DNA of 64,000 bases from Dermatemys mawii (taxonomy: Eukaryota; Chordata; Testudines; Dermatemydidae). The first letter of the stretch is position 1; each line of letters opens with the position of its first letter. The stretch spans positions 18,336,699 to 18,400,698 of the forward strand of contig ML677348.1 in assembly GCA_007922305.1 (NCBI GenBank), given 5' to 3'. The translations under genes and the position numbers were made by a program. The notes beneath the pieces were generated by a model. The model was not told where the DNA came from and ran no database searches. It saw only the letters and a program-made list of their open reading frames with translations. Shown here piece by piece: positions 50,301-62,300 of the stretch.

Positions 50301-53300
50301 TCCGCTGCACAGCCTGATCTGATCCTTCAGAATGTTGTGCCTGTTGAAGCAAATCCTGACGTCTGTCCAGGAAATCTTCATTTTCTCTTATGCGACACTG
50401 GGTAGATAAGTGTTTCTCCTGACCTTGAACCTTCTCTTCCTATATGGAGACCAGCTTGCACTTTGTGCAGACAAAGTCGCTTTTATCCTGTGGAAGAAAG
50501 ACAAACATGGCACAACCTGTGCAGATCACAACAGCTGATCACTCATCATCCATAGTATCTTCTTTCTAAGAGCTTCCTCAGCTGTTACAGTAACTACTCA
50601 GAAAAGCCTGTAAGATGAAAGCCTAGTGGGCTCTGCCTAGGCAAACTCCATGTATTAGCCTTGCTGCTGTTCACCACTCAGCTGGTTCGCAGCTGACTGC
50701 CTTTTTATAACAGTCAGGCCCACTCAAGACCCGCCTGGAACAAAGCACTCCCAGTTCACACTTTTCAGACACAGTCAAGCACATGGTCAAACTGACAAAC
50801 TGTCTCCACAACAGACACTCAGATACTCACCAACACAGTCCCCCTCTTGCACCCCAACTCCCTGCCCTGAGCCTCCTGCTGCATCCCGCACCCCTTCTGC
50901 ACTTACTGCCCTGAGCCACCTGCTGCACCCTGATCCCCTGACGCACCCCTCATCCCTCCTGCACCCCACACTCCAACTCCCTGCCCTGAGCCCCTGCCAC
51001 ACCCTACACCCCTCCTGTGCCCCCTGGGGGCAGGGAGGGGGCGGAGTTGGGGTGGGGACTTCGGGGAAAGGGTTGGAATCGGGGCGGGGAAGGAGTGGGG
51101 CCTCATGGAAGGGGTGGAGTCGGGGTGGGGCTGAGGGCAGCACAGCGGGGTGTCAGTGATGCGGCCCTCAGGCCAATGCACTAGTCCTCACGTGGCCCTC
51201 GTGATCATTTGAGTTTGACACCCCTGCTATATTCCATAATGACAAATGTCTGTCTAGAACTATGTCCGAAATTCACTTCCAGAGTAGTTTCGGAGTTTCC
51301 CATGAGCCAATCAATACTTTTTTCCCCCCGAAACCGCATCTGTCTGAAGAAAGGAGACCTCACTCCCTTTATGTGCATGACATGCTCTTGCCTTCTGCCT
51401 GAAAAAGGACAAAACAAAGTAGAAAATCACCTACCTAGTTTCGTGCTGTAGTAGAACGTGTCTGAGGTCAAGCTATATCATTGCAGAGGATCTCTCAGGA
51501 TCTTGGGCTATGTCCTGTTTTACCAGTAGTTGCATCTTCCTTCCCGGCATAGGGTGAGGGCTTGTTTTAAAAGAGCATAAGCAACTTCAGGGGTATTGCT
51601 TTAGGAAGTACCTTTATTTATTTGTGGGGAAATTCTGCACCAAAAAATTAAAAATTATGCGCACAATATTTTAAAATTCTTCATATTTTATTTGTCAAAA
51701 TAACAATATAATCATCAGAACATAACTAAGGCTATGATTTGATCACGGAGGTTGCAGACTGCAGCAGCTGGGAGCTGCAAGGTACCCCCAGTTCCTGTGG
51801 TGGTTGGGAACTGCAGGGTCCCCCTGCTGCCTGGAGTGGCTGGGATCCTCCCACAACTCCCCAATTCCCACAGGCAGTGCGGGATACCTGGCAGCTCCCC
51901 AGCAGGTGAGGGAAGGGGAGTCTCCCTGGCAGCTCCCCAGTGGGCGGGGAAGGGGTAGGTGGAGTGGGGTCTTGGGGAATGGGCGAGGTAGATCCTTGGT
52001 TGATCTTAAATTCAAAACGGGATTCTGTGCCTAAAAGGGTTGGAGACCACTGCTGTAAGACATGTTTTCTAATCATCTTATTCTTGTGGCTATGCTCTGA
52101 ACTTTCTCCAATTTATCAACATTCTTCTTGTATTGTGGGCACTGGAACTGGACATAGTATTGCAGCAGTGGTTGCACCAGTGCCAAATAACTACTCCTAC
52201 TCAAGATTCCCCTGTTCATGCATCCCAGGATTTCATTAGCTCTTTTGGCCACTGCATCACATTGGGAGCTCATGTTCAGCTTATTTATCCCCGAAACTCC
52301 ATCTCTGTCCTCAAATCCTTTTCACAGGGCTTGTCTTCACTAGAGCCGGGAGAGATCGATCTTATGGCGATCGATTTTATCGTGTCTCGTCAAGACGTGA
52401 TAAATCGATTGCTAGCGGCGCCCCTGTCGACTCCGTAACTCCAGCTCGCCAAAAGGCACAAGCTGGAGTCAACGGGGGAGCACACCGCCGACCGCTGCCA
52501 CCATGAGGACGGCAGGTAAGTCGGCTGTAGATACGCAATTTCAGCTACGTTAATAACGTAGCTGAAATCGGCGTATCTACAGTCGATCCCCCACGCTAGT
52601 GAAGACCAGCCCTTAGTCACTACTTCCCAGGATAGATTTCCCCCATCCTGTAAGCATGGGCTAGTCTTTGTTCCCAAATGTCTATATTCAGCATTTAGCT
52701 GTATCAAAATTCATATTGTTTGCTTGCACCCAGTTTACCAAGAAACCTAGATTGCTCTGAATCAGCAATCTGACGTCTTCAATATTTATCACTCCCCCAT
52801 TTTTTGTTTTATCTGCAAACTTTATCAGTAGTGATTTCATTTTCTTCCCAGTCACTAATAAAGACATTGGAGTAGGATAATCTACTCTATTTGCAAATCA
52901 TTGTCCTGTTGACTTAGCAGTTAAAATTCTTAGCTTTTACTTTCTAAATATACTTAAACTCTATATTAAGGATAGTATTTACTACCTACCTAAACCCAAC
53001 AGCTGTTCAAGGTTCAGTAAGATGAAATTTTAAGTTAGTGTTCATATTCCTTTATTTCAGAGACACATTAACAGATATGAAGGGACAATTTTCCAAAATA
53101 CTTCTATATTGTTTCAGAATAAGATTTAGTATGAATAGATCTTGTATTTGTTGGTGCAGACCCACACTTAACAGCTGAATGTTTCTGTTTAGCCACCTCG
53201 CACATCTCACCCTGTAGTGAAGTTCTCCTGCACTGACTGTGAACCAATGGTCATTGACAAACTACCTTTTGATAAATATGAGTTAGAACCCTCACCGCTG

Positions 53301-56300
53301 ACCCAGTTTATTCTGGAAAGGAAATCTCCTCAGACCTGCTGGCAGGCAAGTTGAATATGTATTAACTAAAGGACATTTATCTGAGAAGTAGTATTCTGTA
53401 AATAACTTGGAACGAAATTCTAATTACATGTGTTGATTTACTGTAAACTTACTGACATCACACCTTTTACTTAACTCACACTTTAAAAATATTTATGTAC
53501 AACATGAATTATATGAATTTTTCTTCTTGCAGGTGTATGTGAGCAATAGTGCAAAATATAGTGAACTTGGCCATCCTTTTGGTTACTTGAAAGCCAGTAC
53601 AGCACTGAATTGTGTGAACCTGTTTGTGATGCCTTACAATTATCCAGTCCTCCTTCCCCTCTTAGGTAAATACAGCTTTCTCAAATCCTTCTGCTGTGGT
53701 AGCCGGATGAAAAATGGCTTCAGCGTAATTATATTTTTTGTGTTATTAATGTTGCTTTTAATAATCATAAGCCTATACAAATCCAAAACATTAAGAATAT
53801 AATATTCCTACTGAAAAGAGAACTTCTAATTTTTCTGGCACCTACTGTATTCATAGGTGTCATGATTCACTTATCAAAAAATTACTACCATTCCTGAATC
53901 TGAGTGTAATCCTATTGATTTTTAAAAATGAATATATTTATTGTTCAGAGATTTTACTCTCCTTCCAGTATGCTGTGGCTGCCGCTTCCCGCCCTGCTGC
54001 TGTGAAGGCATTCTTTCCCCACTCCCATGGATCTGATAACGAGTTAGATTTTAAAAATAATAAATTACAAGATTCTGCCTTCCTTACACACCTCTGGATT
54101 GCACCCAATAGTGATTAGCTCTGATTACGCCTTAATGTAGTAGGATGAACCTTTAGAAGAAATGTTCTTAGCAAATATGTGCTGAGTGATGCCTTCATTT
54201 AGAAATGCACCTCTCATTTAACTTTATCTCTGTTTATATAACTTGTTAGATGATTTATTCAAAGTACACAAGGCAAAGCCAACCTTAAAATGGCGACAGT
54301 CTTTTGAAAGCTATTTGAAGACAATGCCTCCTTACTATCTAGGGGTAAGATGATTTATTGTATGTATGTTTTAAAATTTCTGCTGTATCCTATAATTTAT
54401 GGTGAACTTGTATCTTCCGCTATTAGCTTGTTCTGTTAACTGCCTTCTTTTGGGTTATATTTTATAAAGCAATTGGGATATTCTGAACATAATAAAAGGT
54501 TAATGTATACAAATCTAGGATTTCACATTTATGGCATCATGTATGCCCCGGGAAGAATAACTTTGCTAAAATTTACCTTAATGTCTTGACTTTTCCCTTT
54601 GACTGTAATGTTCTTAAAACATGGGCAAGTGTAACTACTGCTTGAACTATACTTCCACTAATGTTTAATAATTCCACATTAATGTTGCGATACTTAAAGG
54701 AAAAGGAGGTTATGTTGCCTTCAAGGGTTACAAATTCATTTGAAATAAACGCAGTAAGCAATAATTTGCTTTAAATTCTTGCTATAAACTTAAGAATATA
54801 AATATGTAAATGTATGTATTGTTTCAGCCTTTGAAGAAAGCTGTAAGAATGATGGGAGCACCTAACCTTATAGCAGACAGTGTGGAATATGGACTTAGTT
54901 ACAGCGTCATTGCATACCTCAAAAAGTTGAGTCAACAGGTAATGTTGATGAAAAAGAGTAGTAAAAAATGAAAACTAAAATTGAAAAACACTGTTATACT
55001 AATATCAGACTAATTTGAGAATATCAGTGAACCATATTGGTTCTCATAGTAAAGGGGCAAGAAACCTTAAGGTACCTGAATTCCTACATTTGATTACCAT
55101 TGATACATTTTCAGTTCTCTGAATTAGTTGAAAACTTTATTTATAGACTAAACTGTACATAAATACTGAAATGTGGCTGATTGGATAACTCAAGATATGT
55201 AGTATGCAAACAGCATTTTCATATGTGCCAACTTGAATATATTGTTGGTTAAAAAGGTGTAGTCCTTTCTGTTCTGTGCTAAAAATCACCTTGCATGAGA
55301 CTAGTGATTTGTGCCTATATATAACTGGGCCAAAATGTATCCACTTTTCCTATTGGGCCTATAGTTTTTGAAGTGCTTTCAGGCTCAAGGAAAAATGAAA
55401 GGCGTTAGCTAAAAATGAAACCTAGTAAACAGTGCCTTTCATCCCTATTGAAGTGCTTGTTTATGAATGAGGAAACTGGTACAGAATGGACAACGTTACA
55501 TTCCAAGCCACTGGCAATGGTGGGGAATAGAACCCACATCTTCTGGCTAGTCTCCTGCTCTAGCAGCTAAAAAACGGATTTCCCATTATCGCTTAGTGTT
55601 CTGTTGTGTGTGTCAACCTTTTTTTTTGGATAATCACAAAAATGAGTAGCTTTGACACAAAAGAATGTAGAGATGTAGTATTAATGACTTTGTATGTTAA
55701 AATTTCATAAATGAAGTTTAAAAATCTTCAATATAAATCTTATTTTTTTAAACTCCTTGTTATAGCCTGTGAAAATCTGTGATGAAGCTTACCAAATTGT
55801 GTGGTCATTTTGCTCAGTAATTAGCATAATAGCATAATCTGTAGATTTATACATTTTTAGCTCAAAATACATAAAATACATTGTTCTACAGTATGTTATA
55901 GCTACATTAGCGTATACAGAGATCCTTCCTAAGATGTTTGTTTCCATTTGAAGGAGTCTATCAATTTGAGTTCTGTTTTAAAAATGGTAAATAACGTTTG
56001 AACTTTCAGGATGGAAGGAACTTCTCAAGTGCAACTTCCGAATAAACATTGTATAGCAGTCAGAAGTTCTCAAAAAATTTTTAGTTCATTGTTCAACTGT
56101 ATTCTGCCAAACTACTAGTGATACATTTGAGAGCACATCTGATTTTGAGATATACGGGCAGGTGAAAAATTACTGGCTGTGGTGGATTGTCTGTCAAATG
56201 GAGGAAGAATCAAACGATTGCTGTGTGTTCCATACTTTTATGGGAGTTGAACTGTCTCTTCCTTGCTTTAATCTCGGGTTCTTTTCCTGTCTTCTATTGA

Positions 56301-59300
56301 CTTTTTTAAAAAAGAAATTGATAACATCATATGAGTCAACAATAAAAACAGTTAAATGAGATAAGTTACTTTTTGAGAATTCTCATAAGACTTCAGCTGT
56401 TTTCACAGAGAAAAGTGAAATCATTGAACACATGCAGAAATTGAGACACAGTTTTCCAATAATCATGGCCTTTTTATGAAAATAAAAGCATTGCATGCAT
56501 ATTGGTGCTTAGATACTATGATAATGGGCACCCTAAAAATACCTGAAAGAGCTGACACAAAAGCTGTTTACCATATTCTAATGATTTAGAATTGTAGTAC
56601 AGTCAACAAACCACCTTAAACACTCATCCACATAATATTTTTTTATAGTGTATTAGCACATTGCCAAATCTTCTAGGTAAGAATTAGGAATGAATTTAAT
56701 ATTCTGATTAATCCTTTTAAGAGTATATTGTCAATTTTATTTATTTATTTATTTCAAATTAAGGCCAAAATAGAGTCCGATAGAGTCATTGGCTCTGTAG
56801 GCAAAAAGGTAGCGCAAGAGACTGGAATTAAGGTCAGAAGCAGATCACACAACCTGTCTATGGCACATAGGAACGATTTTCAACAACTGCTACAGGGGAT
56901 TACTGGGGAAATTCCTCATAGACTTCTAGACCTCAATATGAAGGAGTATGCTGGGTTCCAAATAGCTTTGCTGAATAAGGTAAGCACCATTATGTGTAAT
57001 GTTGTTATTTTCAATACACTTCCATTGAAGTATTAGATGTTATTTCAGATGTAGTATTAATAAAAGCTTTATTATATTGCTGCAACTGCAGGAATTGAAA
57101 CCTCAGACCTTTAGAAATGCTTATGATATACCCAGAAGGAATCTTTTGGATCACTTAACAAGAATGAGGTCTAATCTTATGAAGATAACTCGCAAGTTTC
57201 TCAAAGGGCAAGATGAAGGTTAGATTACTTGGTTTATTGTTTGCATATCTTAATATGTGTAGTAGTTATACTATTACTATAACTGTACAGTGTGCTGAAT
57301 GTAGTAAAGTTGAGACTTCAATAGATGCTTAGTTGGGAGGTTTTCTTTCTGAAATAAACTTATTCTCAGATTGCTGCTACTGCACACGAACCCCAGTGGC
57401 TTTTCTTGGGCTTTTCTACCACACCTTTATTATAGGTTAGACATGTTCCATTCGCTCATGGAATACAAAACTTATGTCTTCCATTTAATTTGACTGTCCT
57501 TGTCTTAACAGTCTTGTTTTCTTCAGCTTTTGATTATTTTATTTGTTTTTGTTTCACTTTTTTCCAGCTTTCTGGATATATTAAAGGAAAAATATCTTCT
57601 GGACAGTCCTGGACACTCAAGTCCTCTGTCCATATAATAGGTACATAATAGGCATTGTCAGAGCAAGCTCCTTCCCCACCCCCCCATCCTACCAAGTTGC
57701 GTCACCTTTGACCTGAAAGTGCACTTCGCTGGGTGAGAGAGTAGTTGTCTCCATGCTAATTCATTTTTTTTCCTCTGGTGACTTTAAACAGGCAATACAA
57801 AAACCTGTGCTAGCCATAAATAGCAGTAGTAGTAGAGCTAAAGAGGAGTGATAGCTCAGTGATTTGAGCATTGGCCTGCTAAATCCAGGGTTGTGAGCTC
57901 AATCCTTGAGGGAGCCATTTATGGATATGGGACAAAAATCTGTTGGATGATTTAAATGGGGATTGTTCCCCCTTTGAGCAGTGGTTGGACTAGATGGCCT
58001 CCTGAGGTCCCTTCCAACCCTTATATTCTGTGATTCTACTCTGCCGTTAAAGTGCTTCATTACACTATGGCACCTGATGAGTAGAAGACCATAATGGAAA
58101 GAATGAAATAAGAATATACATAGAAAAAGGAAAAAAGACAAGAACAAACAGGACTTTTAACAACTTTTCTAGATTATGAATATTAATCTGGCCTAATAGT
58201 GATAGACTGTCACTACCATCCAGTGACTATTAAAAAAAACTGTGTCCAGTTCCTGGATAGATGCCCATATTACAACTGGCATTAATTCTGGTGTAATCTG
58301 CTACCCAACCTACGTCCTTGCTGAGCGAAGGATTGTTGGGTGAAGTTTGACATGTGTGATCAAGAATACATTGATGACCTGAATCAAAAGGACTCTTAAG
58401 AAAATGCTGAATTTTGTTTTCAGTCTGTACAAGATTACAAGTATCTTGCTGGCAATATTAGAAAGGACATTTCTCAAGTTGTTGGTGTTTTATTTCTAAT
58501 TAATAAAATGTCTTCATGTTTTTGACAGTTAGGAAGTGGCCTTTTTTGTAATCATAGTTCAGAGTAGCATGTAAGGTGGAATATTGCATAATAATTTCAT
58601 ACATCACTGTAGTAGTAGCCTGTGCAGTTTACAATTAATGTATTCAGATAGCCTACTAGGTACAATTTTTGTTTTTCCAACATGATACACAATTCTTTTT
58701 GAGTAGGATAGGTGAAAAGAAAGGAATGGAGACTATCACTTATTTCTAGGGTGATCAATACACACATTGCATATATTGATTTCTTCAACTCCAAGGCAAG
58801 CCTTCCGTAGTATGTGAAGTAGTATATTAAATATTTTAACTATTATGTTGGTAGTGAGGAAGATGGGTTTTGGGTTGGTAGGGAGGAAGATGGGTTTTCT
58901 ATGTACTTTTATGTTACTATATCCTGATAAAAAGATGGGATAATGTGAAAACTGGATGTGTGAAGTGCAGCCAGAATTAAATCCTGACAAAACAGTGTCA
59001 TGTTGTTTCTACAGGCATAGTTTTTTGATAAAATCTATCTTCAATTCCAATAGATCAAGTTCACAGTGTACCAATAGCACAAATGGGAAATTATCAGGAG
59101 TACCTAAAACAGATACCATCGCCTCTTCGAGAGCTTGACCCTGATCAACCCCGAAGGCTACATACATTTGGTAATCCATTTAAATTGGACAAGAAGGTAA
59201 TTTCTCTATAGTACTCATTTTGTGTAAAGCTAGTGCTATGGCATTTGTATGTGTTGCTAACTAGAAGCCATCCAAATGCACAGGAAAAGGCGGCCACTAT

Positions 59301-62300
59301 ATTTCTTTGAAATTTCCTCAACCCTTTCTAGACCACCTATTTTTTCATGGAGGATCAGACTTGATTAGAAATCACTTATGAAACCTCTGCATTTTTTAGT
59401 TATGAAATACTCATATGTTGTGAAATTGCCAACACCCTACCCTTTTTTTAACCCATTACTCCTTTTTTATTAAACCCTTCCTTACCAAAAAGCTTCCAGT
59501 AACTTGATGACTTCTCTAGTTTTCCACTAGCCCAAGAACATGAATTCCCAATCCCTCACAAATCCAGGCTTTTGACTTGACTTTGAACTACCAAGATAGT
59601 TGAATATTTAACTGACTAAAAATTACCTTCCATCTGACTCCAGTTTAGAGGTCATGTTTTACAGGCAAATTTTGTAACCATAGTCAGTTTTCTTGGCATA
59701 TTGTTTATAGAGTGGTCTTCAACACATCGTTACCTAATCCCTCCCACAGTAGGTTATTTGCCCCGTTTTTTTTTTATTGGCATTTGAGAGAAGTCAAGAC
59801 AAAGGGTGTATTTTTTCTGATTGGATTGTGTTTATCTGGCAAAAGTCAGGTAATTGTTGGATATGTGATATATTTTTTGTTAAACTTGCTGTGCAAGATA
59901 GCACAAATTTGAGAGCTTTTTTTAAAAAACCAGATTTATTTGTTACAGGGAATGATGATAGATGAAGCAGATGAATTTGTATCAGGGCCTCAAAATAAAC
60001 ACAAACGACCTGGAGAACCAAATATGCAAGGGATTCCTAAAAGACGTCGGTGTATGTCACCCCTTCTCAAAGGCCGGCCACAGACTCCTCCTGTCATGAA
60101 CAATCATATTGGAGGAAAAGGGCCACCTACAGCTGTAACGCAAGCACAGCCAGATCTTGTTAAACCTATTCCTATTCACAAATGTAAGTGTAATTTTATT
60201 TCAGTTAATTTTTGCTGTTGCCTTCATTTGGTTCCTCCCTGTTTAGATACTTGGCTTTACTTTTTATGCAAAAGAATATTTCAGTTGGTTTACAGCAAAT
60301 ACTCATCAAGAAAGTAAACATGCTGTAGATTTCTCACATTTGTGCATTTGAATATCCAGTTCCAAAAAGTCAGTATGTAAATGTTCAGGTTTTATTATCC
60401 AATCACTTTGCGTATTTGGCACCTCCTAGGTGACTAACCTCTTCTATTCTTTTGTAATTTCAAAGCAATATAAAGATTTCTGAAATTTGTTAACTATCTG
60501 CCATTGAAACACCACTTTCTAAAACTACCTTGATATGTACAAGGGAAAGTACAGTGGATTCTGGTTAATCAGGCTACCGGTTAATTGGGGCAGCCACTAA
60601 TCGAGACACATTGCAAAGACCGGAAACAAAGTGTCCCTTTTGGTTTACTTCAGTTAATTGGGGCAGCTGCTTAATTGGGCCAAATTGTTCCAGTTCGGAT
60701 GTGTCCCAATTAACCGGAATCTACTGTATTATATAATGTATACAAAGATGTTTGTCCTATAGCTTTTAATTGTTTCAAATACTTACATTTTTCGGATTTA
60801 GTGATACATAAATTGACTGTAATTTTATAGTAAGTGACATTTATAGCAGTTAACTTCCCAGCAAATCTGTGAAGGGGCAGAATATGGGAGGGTTTCATAT
60901 TTGTAGACTTGTCGTATTTGTTGATTGTCTGTCTGTACTCTTTATATTGAGGATTTATATTTTCTTCCATAAATCACTCTTTTTTTCCTCAACATTTTTG
61001 TAGTAAGAAAGTGGATGTATTAATTTAACATTTAAGGTTCATTTGCACCAGAGACAAGTAGAGGGGTCCTTACCTTCCTATTCTGTGATGTGCTATCCCT
61101 GTATAAATGAAGAGTTTAAAAAAGGAGTTTGGTATTCCAGCCATTACATTTAACTCCTTTCTTACATATAGGCCTACTTTTTTCTAGTACTCTTTCCTTA
61201 GCAACATGTAAAAGCTTTTTACTTTCCCCTTAGCTTTTTTAACTAGCATTTTAACTCATTTTCTTGTGTGCCCCATATTTTTTCATATATTACTAATTTC
61301 ATATTCTAGTTTGGTTTCCTTCTGTCATTTGACTTCATGTATTAAGCAGATCCTTATGAAATCAGTTGGTTAATTCTTTTCTTCAATTTCAGAGGAATTG
61401 TACCTTGTTTTAATTATGGTATCTTTTAAGATTCCACAGCTGCATTGTACCATGGTACATTTAAAACCTTCCATCTTGTGCTATTCACTGACTTTTTTTA
61501 ATTCTAAATTTTGTATTCAGGTGGTGGTTGCATTCTCTTATTTTTGGCTCATAATCTTTCCCCTTGTAACACAGGAATCTATTGATTCAATACAACTACA
61601 CTTAAAATTAGATACTGCTATAACGCATTCAAGTAGACATGCAAGAGTAATAGCCAGCTCCTGATTTTAGCTGAATCTCAGCCTGGCCTCACTTGTAATT
61701 TTGTGCTTGCAACTAACGGTCATATGAAATCTTACTATTTAGATGGCAAAATATGACTGATTTGCAGACTCAAGTTAGACAGGCAGTGGATTTGGTAAGA
61801 GTTCTTCCTGTAGCTGTGGGCAGAAGAGTTCAATTTTTGCAGGCACAAATTGTCCCTCTGAAAGAGAGGTTAACTGAAAAATTAGGGTCCGTTGTCTTCC
61901 GTGGTGTGACTCTTTTCCAGGAGGAAGAGTGGTATACTTAACATGGCCTGGAATAATTTTTGGACTTTTGGTATATAAAGACATAAATATATATTTTCAA
62001 TTTTTTCATATGGTAAAATAGAATACATTTTCAACAATTGTTGATTGTTTACTTTTCCACTTTGCTGGTAAAATACAGAACAAATTGCATTTTAATTTGG
62101 CTGTATGCAGTAATTTCCTCACTTCTTGGAGGTAGGACAATATTACAAATAAGCATGTAGTTAACAATCCTGTGGATATTTACTCTTCTCTGGGAATTGA
62201 CACGAGGGCAAATTAGAATTGAATTACTCTATATAGTCAGACGTAATGGGATATACCTTCTTACGACAAAAATTATGACCTCTCCCAGTACAAAGAGTTT

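Larger units (their letters stand above)
42221..53192 (+). other. INTS6: INTS6 intron 7 (11.0 kb), retrotransposon-rich
   Basis: About 42.2-43.8 kb is AT-rich unique sequence. Then come DIRS D split by a CR1 and a hAT-like fragment (43830-51610), two more GC/AT-skewed repeats (51610-52045), and an older CR1 split by the second MITE copy (52060-52880). No second host gene. Confidence 0.85.
57219..59053 (+). other. INTS6: INTS6 intron 13
   Basis: 1835 bp. Contains a complete Cry-type SINE (57844-58037) and a two-copy 27-bp tandem repeat (58848-58898). The remainder is AT-rich. Confidence 0.85.

Noticed and set aside
50787..51181. Pro-rich protein on the minus strand
   Set aside because: The frame is a product of short-period C-rich/G-rich repeat sequence at a hAT-like end.
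57844..57920. A functional tRNA gene
   Set aside because: A and B boxes are present, but the sequence runs on into a SINE body and CR1-like tail and cannot form a proper cloverleaf.
59949..60183. A DEAD-box RNA helicase
   Set aside because: The D-E-A-D tetrapeptide stands alone; no Walker A, SAT or HRxGR-like helicase motifs occur in the protein.
61753..61941. A 62-codon frame in intron 15 as an alternative INTS6 exon
   Set aside because: No resemblance to any INTS6 isoform known to me and no conserved motif.
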